Assembly: GCF_018847975.1 (NCBI RefSeq)
Contig: NZ_CP072597.1
Location: 992,001-1,056,000 of the forward strand
From: Lysobacter sp. K5869
GTDB taxonomy: Bacteria; Pseudomonadota; Gammaproteobacteria; Xanthomonadales; Xanthomonadaceae
Length of the DNA: 64,000 nt
Direction: 5' to 3'
Shown here: positions 9,022-18,347 of the stretch, one piece after another
Layout: the number at the start of each line of letters is the position of its first letter
Position numbering within the stretch: position 1 is the stretch's first letter
Notes under the pieces: model-generated
Seen by the model: only the letters and a program-made list of their open reading frames with translations
What the model was told of the DNA's origin: nothing
The model's database searches: none
Made by a program: the position numbers and the translations under genes

Positions 9022-10356
9022 ATGAAGCGTCCGCTGTCCGTCGCGCTGCGCTGCGCCCTGAGCCTGTCCGCCCTCGCCCTGCCGCTCGCCGCCGCCGCCC
9101 AGGGGCCGGGCGAGCGCCCGGAGGTCGCCAGCGCCGCGGCCAAGGTCAAGGCCGACGTGGTCGCCTGGCGCCGCGACTTCCACCAGAACCCGGAGCTGTC
9201 CAACCGCGAGGAACGCACCGCGGCCAAGGTCGCCGAGCACCTGCGCAAGCTCGGGCTCAAGCCGCGCGTCGGCATCGCCAAGCACGGCGTGGTGGCGATC
9301 ATCGAAGGCGGCAAGCCCGGCCCGAAGATCGCCCTGCGCGCCGACATGGACGCGCTGCCGGTCAGCGAGCAGGTCGATCTGCCGTTCGCATCCAAGGCCA
9401 CCGCCAGCTTCCGCGGCGAGACCGTCGGGGTGATGCACGCCTGCGGCCACGACGCCCACACCGGCATCCTGCTCGGCGTCGCCGACGCGCTGGTGGCGAT
9501 GAAGAAAGACCTGCCCGGCCAGGTGATGCTGATCTTCCAGCCGGCCGAGGAAGGCGCGCCGGCCAACGAGGAAGGCGGCGCTTCGCTGATGCTCAAGGAA
9601 GGCCTGTTCAAGGACTACAAACCCGAAGCGGTGTTCGGCCTGCACGTGTTCTCGACCTTGAACGCCGGCCAGCTCGGCGTGCGCGGCGGCCCGCTGATGG
9701 CCGCGTCCGACCGCTTCAGCATCAAGATCAAGGGCCGCCAGACCCACGGCTCAGCGCCGTGGGCCGGCGTCGATCCCATCGTCGCCGCGGCCGACGTGAT
9801 CGGCAGCGCGCAGACCATCGTCAGCCGCCGCACCAACATCGCCAAGCTGCCGGCGGTGGTGAGCTTCGGCGCGATCAAGGGCGGCATCCGCTACAACATC
9901 ATTCCCGACGACGTGGAAATGATCGGCACCATCCGCACCTTCGACGAAGGCATGCGTCAGGCGATCTTCAAGGACCTCAAGAACGTCGCCGAACACGTCA
10001 GCGCCGCGCACGGCGCGCACGCCGAGGCACAGGTGCCGGATCAGGACGGCAACCCGGTCACCTACAACGACCCCGCGCTGACCGCGCGCATGCTGCCCAG
10101 CCTCAAGGCCGTGGCCGGCGACGCCAACGTGGTCGAGATGCCGCTGGTGATGGGCGCGGAGGATTTCTCCTACTACGCCAAGGAAGTGCCGGCGATGTTC
10201 TTCTTCGTCGGCGCGACCGAAAAGGGCGTGGATCCGGCGACGGCGCCGAGCAACCACTCGCCGAAGTTCAAGCTCGACGAAAGCTCGCTGGATTTGGGGC
10301 TGCGGGCGATCTTGCAGGTGACGCTGGATTATTTGAATGCGCCGAAGGCGGGGTGA
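9022..10356 (+). CDS. Exported M20 amidohydrolase (second copy)
   Basis: A 444-residue paralogue of the preceding gene. It has a signal peptide (LSLSALALPLAAAAQ), ADMDALP, VMHACGHDAHTG, LIFQPAEEGAP and the late His in SNHSPKF, so all M20D zinc-site motifs are kept. Both proteins share long blocks throughout and probably arose by duplication. Differences around the substrate side (for example ANEEGGASLM versus TAGEPFGAKLM) may mean different acyl or peptide preference. The long open frame starts earlier, but the signal peptide supports the ATG at 9022. Confidence 0.9.
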   Translation: MKRPLSVALRCALSLSALALPLAAAAQGPGERPEVASAAAKVKADVVAWRRDFHQNPELSNREERTAAKVAEHLRKLGLKPRVGIAKHGVVAIIEGGKPGPKIALRADMDALPVSEQVDLPFASKATASFRGETVGVMHACGHDAHTGILLGVADALVAMKKDLPGQVMLIFQPAEEGAPANEEGGASLMLKEGLFKDYKPEAVFGLHVFSTLNAGQLGVRGGPLMAASDRFSIKIKGRQTHGSAPWAGVDPIVAAADVIGSAQTIVSRRTNIAKLPAVVSFGAIKGGIRYNIIPDDVEMIGTIRTFDEGMRQAIFKDLKNVAEHVSAAHGAHAEAQVPDQDGNPVTYNDPALTARMLPSLKAVAGDANVVEMPLVMGAEDFSYYAKEVPAMFFFVGATEKGVDPATAPSNHSPKFKLDESSLDLGLRAILQVTLDYLNAPKAG

Positions 10357-10392
10357 TTCGGTTTTTCGCTCGATCGCGGTTTCGGCGTAGTT

Positions 10393-10825
10393 GAATTTTC
10401 GCGGTGGCGGCTCGCGCCGCTCCTACAGGGGCTTCGGCCGGTTCGTATCCGACTGTAGGAGCTGCGCAAGCTGCGACCGCGAACCTCGCCGACCGGCGCA
10501 AGCGCGAAGTCGAGGTTGCGCGGCCGCACGCCCGATCCGGGTTTCGGCGTAGCTGAATTTTCGTGGTCGCGGCTCGCGCCGCTCCTACAGGGGCTTCGGA
10601 TGGTTCGTTTCCGGCTGTAGGCGCTGCGCAAGCTGCGACCGCGAACCTCGCCGACCGGCGCAAGCGCGAAGTCGAGGCTGCGCGGCCGTACGCCCGATCC
10701 GGGTTTCGGCGCAGCTGAATTTTCGCGGTCGCGGCTCACGCCGCTCCTACAGGAGCTTCGGCCGGTTCGTTTCCGGCTGTAGGCGCTGCGCAAGCTGCGA
10801 CCGCGACCCCGCCGGCCGGCGCTGG
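10393..10825. repeat. REP array: 162-bp unit in ~2.7 tandem copies
   Basis: The unit begins GAATTTTCG at 10393, 10555 and 10717, exactly 162 bp apart. Each unit holds one inverted REP pair and a conserved spacer (CGACCGGCGCAAGCGCGAAG and CCCGATCCGGGTTTCGGCG). The third copy stops after its REP pair. This occupies nearly all of the 508-bp gap before queF. Confidence 0.92.
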
Positions 10826-10864
10826 CCCGAAGCGGCGCCCGGCCCCAGCGGCTAAAATGCCGCT

Positions 10865-11683
10865 ATGACCTCCCACGAACTCCCCCTCGGCCGCCACGTC
10901 GATTACCCGCGCGAGTACGACGCCTCGCTGCTGTTCCCCATCGCGCGCGCGCTCGGCCGCGAGCACATCGGCGTGGACGACGCCGCCCCGCCGTTCGTCG
11001 GCCACGACCGCTGGCACGCCTACGAACTCAGCTGGCTCGACGCGCACGGCAAGCCGCATGTCGCCACCGCGACGCTGTCGGTGCCGGCGACCTCGCCGCA
11101 TTTGATCGAATCCAAGTCGCTCAAGCTGTACCTGAACTCCTTCAATTCCAGCCGTTTCGACAGCGCGGACGCGGTGCTCGACGCCATCGTCCGCGACCTC
11201 AGCGCCGCCGCCGGCGCGCCGGTCGCGGTCGCGTTCGGGCTGCCGCCGATCGGCGCAACCGGCACCGACGGCGCGCAGTCCATCGACGGCCTCGACGTCG
11301 CCATCGACGATTACGGCCCGCCCAACGCCGGACACCTGTCCGCCGACGCCGGCGAGATCGTCGAGGAAACCCTGAGTTCGGCCCTGCTCAAGTCGAACTG
11401 CCCGGTCACCGGCCAGCCCGACTGGGCGCGCGTGGTGATCGCCTACCGCGGCCCGCGCCTGGACCGCGCCGGTCTGCTGCGCTATCTGGTCTCGTTCCGC
11501 GACCACGCCGAATTCCACGAGCAGTGCGTGGAGCGCATCCACGCCGACCTCAGCCGCATCGCCCGTCCGCAGTGGCTGTCGGTGGAAGCGCGCTACACCC
11601 GCCGCGGCGGCCTGGACATCAATCCCTGGCGCGGCAGCCCGGGCCTGAGCGCGCCGGCCGCCGGCCGCGACGAGCGCCAGTAA
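10865..11683 (+). CDS. queF: NADPH-dependent 7-cyano-7-deazaguanine reductase
   Basis: QueF reduces preQ0 to preQ1, the last free-base step in making the queuosine tRNA wobble modification. At 272 residues it is the long, two-domain (YqfD/E. coli-type) form. The catalytic Cys179 sits in [12 protein letters not shown], with the conserved Asp of QPDW, and the [13 protein letters not shown] motif of the T-fold is at residues 82-94. A second conserved block, [16 protein letters not shown], is near the end. It is a single gene, and a terminator-like hairpin follows. No queC/D/E genes are in the window. Confidence 0.96.
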   Translation: MTSHELPLGRHVDYPREYDASLLFPIARALGREHIGVDDAAPPFVGHDRWHAYELSWLDAHGKPHVATATLSVPATSPHLIESKSLKLYLNSFNSSRFDSADAVLDAIVRDLSAAAGAPVAVAFGLPPIGATGTDGAQSIDGLDVAIDDYGPPNAGHLSADAGEIVEETLSSALLKSNCPVTGQPDWARVVIAYRGPRLDRAGLLRYLVSFRDHAEFHEQCVERIHADLSRIARPQWLSVEARYTRRGGLDINPWRGSPGLSAPAAGRDERQ

Positions 11684-11696
11684 GCCGCTTTCGCGG

Positions 11697-11720
11697 CACC
11701 GGCCGGGCATACGGCCGGTG
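11697..11720 (+). terminator. Hairpin after queF
   Basis: Nine-bp stem CACCGGCCG/CGGCCGGTG with a 6-nt loop, 13 bp after the queF stop. It has no T-run, so it may be a Rho-assisted or mRNA-stabilising hairpin rather than a classical terminator. Confidence 0.45.
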
Positions 11721-11806
11721 CCCGGCGACGACGCCGGCGCACCGCGCCGGCCGGGAACGGCCTTGAGGCCGTCATACCCCCATTCAGATTCGTCATCAAC
11801 GTTCAC

Positions 11807-11840
11807 ACAAGCGCTATGTCTTTTTAACAAGCGCCATGTC
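11807..11840. promoter_or_regulatory. 14-bp direct repeat with 20-bp period upstream of LysM gene
   Basis: ACAAGCGCTATGTC (11807-11820) and ACAAGCGCCATGTC (11827-11840) differ at one base and are 20 bp apart, about two helical turns, 37 bp before the LysM start. It suits two protein protomers bound on the same DNA face. No regulator is identified. Confidence 0.5.
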
Positions 11841-11877
11841 ATGTTGCCCCCGCCAACACGGCAGGAGCCCTCTACCC

Positions 11878-12186
11878 ATGACTACCCCGGACAAGAAAGC
11901 CGATTTTTCCGATGTGCAAAGCGGTGTGTCGAGCACCGACGAAATCAAAGAGAAAGCCGATTTCAGCGACGTCCAGAGCGGCGTGAGCTCGACCGACGAG
12001 ATCACCGGCGGTGGCCAACAGACCTACACGGTCCAGAAGGGCGACACGCTGTCGCACATCGCCAAAGAGTTCTACGGCAAGGCGAGCAAGTGGAATGCGA
12101 TCTTCGAGGCCAATCGCGATCAGCTCGACGATCCCGACAAGATCCAGCCCGGCCAGATCCTGAAGATTCCGACCGTCAACGACTGA
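11878..12186 (+). CDS. LysM-domain protein with duplicated N-terminal motif
   Basis: A 102-residue protein. Residues ~50-101 form one LysM domain ([18 protein letters not shown], ending PGQILKIP), closest in pattern to the LysM half of E. coli YgaU/KbpA, but the BON domain of that protein is absent. The N-terminal half consists of the 17-residue sequence [17 protein letters not shown] repeated twice. The copies are identical in protein but 9 of 17 codons differ synonymously. No signal peptide is seen, so it may be cytoplasmic like KbpA. GCAGGAG precedes the ATG. Confidence 0.88.
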   Translation: MTTPDKKADFSDVQSGVSSTDEIKEKADFSDVQSGVSSTDEITGGGQQTYTVQKGDTLSHIAKEFYGKASKWNAIFEANRDQLDDPDKIQPGQILKIPTVND

Positions 12187-12260
12187 CGCACCGTCCACGA
12201 CGAGGCGCGTGCGCGCGCCGCGACGCTTTCCACTTCATCGTCTTTCCAAGGAGATCCACC

Positions 12261-12767
12261 ATGCTGATCCGCAATCGCACCACGTACGCCGTCGCCGCCG
12301 CCCTGGTCGCCTCGCTGGCGCTGGCGGGCTGCAAGAAGAAGGAAGAGCCGGCGCCGACCCCGCCGCCGGCCGCGGAAACCCCGGCTCCGGCCCCGGCGCC
12401 CGCTCCGGCGCCTGTCGCCGCCACCGCGACCGTCGCCAGCCTGGATCTGGGCAACGCCGTCGGCGCCGACAAGAAGGTCACCGCCGCTTCGACCACGTTC
12501 AAGCCGAAGGACACCATCTACGCGTCGGTCGGCACCACCACCTCCGATCCGGCCGCCACTGTGGCGACCAAGCTCGCCGCCAAGTGGACCTACCAGGATG
12601 GCCAGACCGTCAAGGAAGATCCGGCGGTCGACGTGCAGGCCACCAACGGCGGCGTGACCGAGTTCAACATCAACAGCCCGAAGGGTTTCCCGGAAGGCAA
12701 GTACAAGGTCGAAATCTCGCAGGACGGCAACGTCGTGCAGAGCAAGGAATTCGAGGTCAAGAAGTAA
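12261..12767 (+). CDS. Putative lipoprotein with Pro/Ala linker
   Basis: A 168-residue protein. A signal peptide ends in the lipobox LALAGC with the lipidated Cys at residue 24. After KKKEE comes a ~30-residue Pro/Ala-rich linker, then a ~110-residue domain of alternating hydrophobic strands (DLGNAVGADKKVT up to KYKVEISQDGNVVQSKEFEV). The pattern suggests an Ig-like beta sandwich, but no named family is recognised. A perfect AAGGAG site precedes the ATG and a strong terminator follows. It lies 74 bp after the LysM gene and could share its transcript. Confidence 0.82.
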   Translation: MLIRNRTTYAVAAALVASLALAGCKKKEEPAPTPPPAAETPAPAPAPAPAPVAATATVASLDLGNAVGADKKVTAASTTFKPKDTIYASVGTTTSDPAATVATKLAAKWTYQDGQTVKEDPAVDVQATNGGVTEFNINSPKGFPEGKYKVEISQDGNVVQSKEFEVKK

Positions 12768-12796
12768 GCCTCTCCGCCTGAAGGGCGGGCAAGCCC

Positions 12797-12827
12797 GGGC
12801 GCGGCCTCACGGCCGCGCCCTTTTTTT
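12797..12827 (+). terminator. Rho-independent terminator after lipoprotein gene
   Basis: Ten-bp stem GGGCGCGGCC/GGCCGCGCCC, 4-nt loop, then seven T. Confidence 0.95.
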
Positions 12828-12854
12828 GTTCGCGCGATGCGGCGTTCGCTCGCT

Positions 12855-13322
12855 GCAGGAGCGGCGCGAGCTGCGGCCGCGAATCTGCGGCGGCGAGGCA
12901 AACGGGGCTTCCGTGCGAACGCTGGCGTCGATAAGAAAACATCGAAAATTTCGTCGTAACTGGGATGTCGCGGTCGCGGCTCGCGCCGCTCCTACAGAGA
13001 CCTCGGACGGTTCGTCTCCGACGGTAGGAGCTGCGCAAGCTGCGACCGCGAACCTCGCAAACCGGCGCAAGCGCGAAATCGAGGCGACGACGACGCACGC
13101 CCGATCCGGGTTTCGCCGCAGTTCGGTTTTCGCGGTCGCGGCTCGCGCCGCTCCTACAGGGACTTCGGATGGTTCGTCTCCGACGGTAGGAGCTGCGCAA
13201 GCTGCGACCGCGAACCTCGCAAACCGGCGCTAGTACGAAATCGAGGCGACGACGACGCACACCCGATCCGGGTTTCGCCGCCGTTCGATTTTCGCGGTCG
13301 CGGCTCACGCCGCTCCTACAGG
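12855..13322. repeat. REP array: same 162-bp unit as 10393-10825
   Basis: The REP core CGCGGTCGCGG starts at 12969, 13131 and 13293, again exactly 162 bp apart. The same inverted REP pairs and spacer elements occur (AACCGGCGCAAGCGCGAA, CCCGATCCGGGTTTCGCCG). A lone degenerate REP lies at 12855-12880. The array fills the 571-bp gap between the lipoprotein terminator and the YchJ gene, and no gene is seen in it. Confidence 0.92.
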
Positions 13323-13338
13323 GCGCCGTCGCGATGTT

Positions 13339-13734
13339 TCAGGCGCTGGGGAATTCGCCGTCGACGTACACCCAGCGCCCCTCGACGCGCGCGAACCGGC
13401 TCACCTCGTGCAAGCGCACCGCGCTGCCGCCGCCGATGCGATAGCGCGCGACGAACTCCACCATCGCCGCGTCGCCGTCCTCGCGCTGGCGCTTCACGTC
13501 CAGGCCCAGCCAGCGCACCGACGGGTCGAACTCCAGGTCGTCCGGGCAGGTCTGCGCGGCCCAGCTCGCGCGCAGGTACTCCAGGTCGCCCAGCGCATAG
13601 GCGCTGTAGCGCGAGCGCATCAGCGCCTGCGCGCTGGCCGCGGCCTGTCCGGCGTGCAGCGGCCCGCAGCAGGCGGCGTAACGGCGCGAGGGGTCGCAAG
13701 GGCAGGCGGCGGGCGGGGCGATTCGAGCGGTCAT
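13339..13734 (-). CDS. ychJ: YchJ/UPF0225 family SEC-C protein
   Basis: A 131-residue protein of the YchJ family. It starts with a zinc-type SEC-C motif (CPCDPSRRYAACCG), then LMRSRYSAYALGDLEYLRASW, and ends at GRWVYVDGEFPSA. E. coli YchJ has an additional C-terminal SEC-C motif that is missing here. The adjacent divergent gene carries exactly that motif at its own C-terminus. Function of the family is unknown; SEC-C motifs bind zinc and, in SecA, contact SecB and ribosomes. Confidence 0.9.
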   Translation of the reverse strand: MTARIAPPAACPCDPSRRYAACCGPLHAGQAAASAQALMRSRYSAYALGDLEYLRASWAAQTCPDDLEFDPSVRWLGLDVKRQREDGDAAMVEFVARYRIGGGSAVRLHEVSRFARVEGRWVYVDGEFPSA

Positions 13735-13805
13735 GGCGGTATTTTCGCCGCGGCGACGCGCTTGCGACTACCATGCACGCCCCGTTGCCCCCCACGAGCG
13801 CCGCC

Positions 13806-14513
13806 ATGAAAGCCCCCGCCTACCTCGACGACGACCAGATCGAACGCCTGGCCGACCTGCTCGACCAGCGCGCCGTGCCGTACAAGGGTTTCAACCTGGA
13901 GGCCCTGGACGGCTACCTCTCGGCCCTGGTGGTCGGCCCCGAGCACCCGGCCCCGGCCGAATGGCAGCCGGCGGTGTGGGGCGGCAAGGAGCCGCGCTGG
14001 AGCGACGAGGCCGAGGCCGCGCAGGTCCAGGCGCTGCTGATCGGCCACTGGAACATGGTCAGCGCGCGCGTGCGCCACGGCGAGGACGACCTGCCCGACC
14101 ACCTCGCCCCGCTGCTGTGGCTGCCCGAGGAGCCCGATGTCGAACACCCCGACGAGCTCGACGTCGGCCGCGACTGGGCGCTGGGCTTCTTCCGCGGCGT
14201 CGAACTGCGCGAGGCCACTTGGGAAACCTGGCTCGACGAGAACGACTGGATCGACGAGATCTTCGTCCTGTTCGACCGCCTCGCCAGCGGCGAAGTGCTC
14301 GGCGAGGACCCGGCCGCGCCGCCGACCCCGGTCAGCTACCGCGAGCGCCTGGAGATCGTCTCCAGCCTGCCCGGCATGCTCGCCGACCTGCAGCACCACC
14401 GGGTCGAGGCGCTGACCCCGCGCGAACCGCTGCGCCGCGCCGACACGCCGGACCGCAACGAACCGTGTCCGTGCGGGAGCGGGAAGAAATTCAAGAAGTG
14501 CTGCGGGGCCTGA
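13806..14513 (+). CDS. UPF0149/YecA-family protein with C-terminal SEC-C motif
   Basis: A 235-residue protein. Residues 1-190 match the YecA/YgfB (UPF0149) helical domain (LDGYLSALVVGPEHPAP, then acidic WLPEEPDV-type stretches), and the last 20 residues form a SEC-C zinc motif (EPCPCGSGKKFKKCCGA). An in-frame ATG 33 bp upstream exists, but the ATG at 13806 matches the family start. It is divergent from ychJ with only 71 bp between the two starts, so the two SEC-C proteins probably share a control region. YecA-type proteins have been linked to SecA and ribosomes, and the role here is inference. Confidence 0.88.
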   Translation: MKAPAYLDDDQIERLADLLDQRAVPYKGFNLEALDGYLSALVVGPEHPAPAEWQPAVWGGKEPRWSDEAEAAQVQALLIGHWNMVSARVRHGEDDLPDHLAPLLWLPEEPDVEHPDELDVGRDWALGFFRGVELREATWETWLDENDWIDEIFVLFDRLASGEVLGEDPAAPPTPVSYRERLEIVSSLPGMLADLQHHRVEALTPREPLRRADTPDRNEPCPCGSGKKFKKCCGA

Positions 14514-14584
14514 GGCCCGCGCTGGCGCCCGTCGCATCCGCCGGCTAGCGTAAGCGCGGGGAAACACCGCCCGGGAGGGGCGAC

Positions 14585-14905
14585 ATGCGCGAGACGCCTT
14601 ATGGATTCCACTACAGTTGGTCGGATCTGGAGCCGATCCGGCCGCTGACGCTGACCGTGTTCGCCACCCAGTTGGCCGGTTCCGCCCTCGGCTACTTCGG
14701 GCTGCCGGTGGAATCGGCCTTCGACCGGATCTGGATCGGCGGCGCGTTCGCCACGCTGCCCGGCTACCTCGCCGGCTGCGCGGTGCAGTACTTGGTCCAG
14801 CCGCAGCGTTTCGACGAGCACGCGCTGATGATCAAGCGCTTCGGCGGCATCGCCGTCGCGCTCAGCGTCGTGGCGCTGTGCGTCTACTGGGACAACAAGT
14901 CCTGA
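14585..14905 (+). CDS. Small membrane protein of unknown function
   Basis: A 106-residue protein with three probable membrane segments (LTLTVFATQLAGSALGYF; ATLPGYLAGCAVQYLV; GGIAVALSVVALCVYW). GGAGGGG lies 5 bp before the ATG. Not recognised as a named family. The YkgJ-like gene begins 17 bp after its stop, so the two are probably co-transcribed. Confidence 0.78.
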   Translation: MRETPYGFHYSWSDLEPIRPLTLTVFATQLAGSALGYFGLPVESAFDRIWIGGAFATLPGYLAGCAVQYLVQPQRFDEHALMIKRFGGIAVALSVVALCVYWDNKS

Positions 14906-14922
14906 ACTCCGGCCGCGCCCGC

Positions 14923-15285
14923 ATGTCCGACGCCCCCCACCCGTGCCTGCGCTGCGGCGCCTGCTGCGCCAGCTTCCGCGTCGCGTTCCACTGGAGCGAG
15001 ACCGACGCGCACGCCGACGGCATCACGCCCTCGGCGCTGACCGAAATCCTCGACCCGCACCGCGTGGTGATGCGCGGCACCTACGGCGGCGCGCCGGTGC
15101 GCTGCGAGCAATTGCGCGGCGCGGTCGCGGTCGACGCGCATTGCGGGATCTATCCGTTGCGGCCCTCGCCGTGTCGCGAGGTCAGGCCGGCGTGGGAAGA
15201 CGGCGCACCGAGCGCGCAGTGCGACAAGGCGCGAGCGGCGCATGGGATGGCGCCGTTGACGCCGCGGGACTGGGCCGCCGCCTGA
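14923..15285 (+). CDS. YkgJ-family cysteine cluster protein
   Basis: A 120-residue protein with the N-terminal cluster PCLRCGACCASFRV and further Cys at CEQ, HCGIY, PCREV and QCDKA. This is the eight-cysteine pattern of the YkgJ (UPF0153) family, thought to bind zinc or an iron-sulfur cluster. GIYPLRPSPCREV is the diagnostic segment. The biochemical role of the family is not established. It is downstream of, and likely in an operon with, the small membrane protein. Confidence 0.9.
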   Translation: MSDAPHPCLRCGACCASFRVAFHWSETDAHADGITPSALTEILDPHRVVMRGTYGGAPVRCEQLRGAVAVDAHCGIYPLRPSPCREVRPAWEDGAPSAQCDKARAAHGMAPLTPRDWAAA

Positions 15286-15310
15286 GACGCGCGGCGGCGC
15301 GGCGGTCGGC

Positions 15311-15523
15311 TCAGAACACGAACCGGTCGATGATGCTGAGCCCGGCGACGATGCCCAGCACGCCAATGAGGATCGCGGCCCATCCGCCCACCGGCTCGCC
15401 GTCGGAGTCGACGGGTTCGCCATCGCCGAAGTGGAAGCCGATATTCGCGCGCCGGGTCAGGATCGCGCGCACGCCCAGGCCGATGAACAGCAAGCCGATC
15501 AGTAGCATCAGGATCTTTGCCAT
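15311..15523 (-). CDS. Small two-helix membrane protein
   Basis: A 70-residue protein with two membrane segments (MLLIGLLFIGLGVRAIL and AAILIGVLGIVAGLSII) joined by a charged loop containing the near-repeat GEPVDSDGEPVGG. The frame extends upstream to 15622, but the ATG at 15523 gives a sensible membrane protein. Function unknown. It converges with the YkgJ-like gene. Confidence 0.68.
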   Translation of the reverse strand: MAKILMLLIGLLFIGLGVRAILTRRANIGFHFGDGEPVDSDGEPVGGWAAILIGVLGIVAGLSIIDRFVF

Positions 15524-15656
15524 CAACGCAATTCCGAACCGACGCTCGGGCGCGGGACACGCCTGAAACCGCCACAGCATAAGGCAACGCGCGGCGATGC
15601 GATGGCGCTGTCGACGCAGCAAAGTCGACGCTCGGACACCGAGTACCGCCGAGCGC

Positions 15657-16109
15657 TCAAACCTCGCATCGCTCGGCCGCGGCCAACAGCCGATCCACCA
15701 TCGCGCGCTGCGCGCGATCCTCGCGCAAGCCGTAGCGCGGCAGCTGCGCCAACACGTCCCGCCACTGCCGCAGCGCTTGCGGATCGCGCTTCACGCAGGC
15801 GCGTTCGCGCGCCCAGCGCGAGCGGATGCGCTTGAGCTCGCCGGCCAGATGCACGCGCTGCCGCCAGCAGGGCGCGCACAACACCCGTTGCTGCCAGATA
15901 TAGGCCTTGCGCACTTCGTAGGCCTCGCGCTGCTGTTGCGCGGTGAACACGAATCCGTCGCCGCAGTTGCGGCAGGTCGATGCCCGGTCGAGGTAATGAT
16001 CGTCGGCGAGTTCGCAAGCCAGGGAACGGCGGCTTGCTTGCGACCACCGACTCGTATCCAGCGCGACCGCGACGCCGGCGTCTGGCTCTTTGTTTTTACG
16101 TTTGGACAT
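15657..16109 (-). CDS. Zinc-ribbon protein
   Basis: A 150-residue basic protein with one zinc ribbon made from CRNCGDGFVFTAQQQ (residues ~45-60) and CAPC about 30 residues on. This is the pattern of the small zinc-ribbon family in which Cys-x-x-Cys-Gly is followed by FVFTA-E/Q-Q. The C-terminal half is Arg-rich and helical. Probably nucleic-acid or protein binding, not proven. The next gene on this strand starts 340 bp upstream and also ends with a zinc ribbon. Confidence 0.72.
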   Translation of the reverse strand: MSKRKNKEPDAGVAVALDTSRWSQASRRSLACELADDHYLDRASTCRNCGDGFVFTAQQQREAYEVRKAYIWQQRVLCAPCWRQRVHLAGELKRIRSRWARERACVKRDPQALRQWRDVLAQLPRYGLREDRAQRAMVDRLLAAAERCEV

Positions 16110-16140
16110 GGAAAAGATTCAGTCGCGATGCGCGGGCCGC

Positions 16141-16449
16141 TTACTCGTACTGGGCCAGACCGCAATGCCCGCATTGGCGCGAGAACGGCCGCCACGACAG
16201 AAACCGGCGATCGCAACGCGGACAGGGAAACCGCTGCCATCGTATCCCCGCTACCGTACAGCCCAGCAGCCATGCGAGGTCGACCACGACGAAGACCGTG
16301 CCGGCTACCGCCTTCGGCATCAGCGGCAACACGCCGAACATCACGGCCACCAAGCCGAGGAAGCCGCCGAGCCACACGGCGAAGAACCAGAACCGGCGCG
16401 CGCGGTAATCCCGCCACTGCGGGGCATGGGGCGAATCTTGCGTGCTCAT
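16141..16449 (-). CDS. Two-helix membrane protein with C-terminal zinc ribbon
   Basis: A 102-residue protein with membrane segments [20 protein letters not shown] and a second around [19 protein letters not shown], followed by a C-terminal zinc ribbon [21 protein letters not shown]. It lies 31 bp upstream of the zinc-ribbon gene in the same direction, probably one transcript. The pairing of two CxxC ribbon proteins is notable, but no function is known. Confidence 0.75.
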   Translation of the reverse strand: MSTQDSPHAPQWRDYRARRFWFFAVWLGGFLGLVAVMFGVLPLMPKAVAGTVFVVVDLAWLLGCTVAGIRWQRFPCPRCDRRFLSWRPFSRQCGHCGLAQYE

Positions 16450-16657
16450 CGTGTCCGTTTCCGACGATCCGTCATTGATGGCCGCCACGATAGCAAGGCC
16501 GCCCGGCGCCCCCGCAACGCAGCGACCCAACCCCGCACTTTGCCTCCCCTCCCCCGAACCGCGACAATGGCCGGCCGGCCCGTCGCGCCACCCGCGGGCC
16601 GCAGGAACCCTGCTCCGTCCATGCGCCCGCGCACGGGCGGCCCCACTGGAGATCGTA

Positions 16658-17986
<1,329 letters not shown>

Positions 17987-18013
17987 AACGGCTCAGGCTC
18001 GAGGTTGTGAACG

Positions 18014-18044
18014 CACGGGGCGCTTCGGCGCCCCGTGTTTTTTT
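18014..18044 (+). terminator. Rho-independent terminator of icd
   Basis: Ten-bp stem CACGGGGCGC/GCGCCCCGTG closed by a stable TTCG tetraloop and followed by seven T, 28 bp after the icd stop. Confidence 0.96.
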
Positions 18045-18077
18045 GCGCGGCCCGATCGCTTCGATACGTGGCCAGCT

Positions 18078-18205
18078 CCCTGTAGGAGCGGCGCGAGCCG
18101 CGACCGCGAAACCGCGCTTGCGGCGAAACCCATGCGAAAATCGCGCGCCCACAAACTTCCGGCGTAGGTGCGGTTTCGCGGTCGCGGCTTGCGCCGCTCC
18201 TACTG
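18078..18205. repeat. Inverted REP pair
   Basis: CTGTAGGAGCGGCGCGAGCC (from 18078) faces GGCTTGCGCCGCTCCTAC (to 18204), separated by ~65 bp. Together with the icd terminator this accounts for most of the 361-bp gap. The ~140 bp before the next gene show no clear motif. Confidence 0.85.
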
Positions 18206-18347
18206 GGGTCTCTCGCGACCACGCGCGAGACCGCGAGCGGACGACGACCGGCATGCCCACTCCCACGGGTTCGCGCTAGGATCGGAACGAATCCCGCGCG
18301 CCGCGCGGACCGCCGCATCGCCTCACACCGGACGCGAGGTCGCCGCC

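Noticed and set aside
10268..10793. Open frames rich in [17 protein letters not shown] text across REP arrays
   Set aside because: The same peptide text occurs in every REP cluster because the DNA repeat is read in one frame; no start signals or conservation.
10393..13322. CRISPR-like regular arrays
   Set aside because: The repeated unit is 162 bp with conserved, not unique, spacers, and no cas genes are present.
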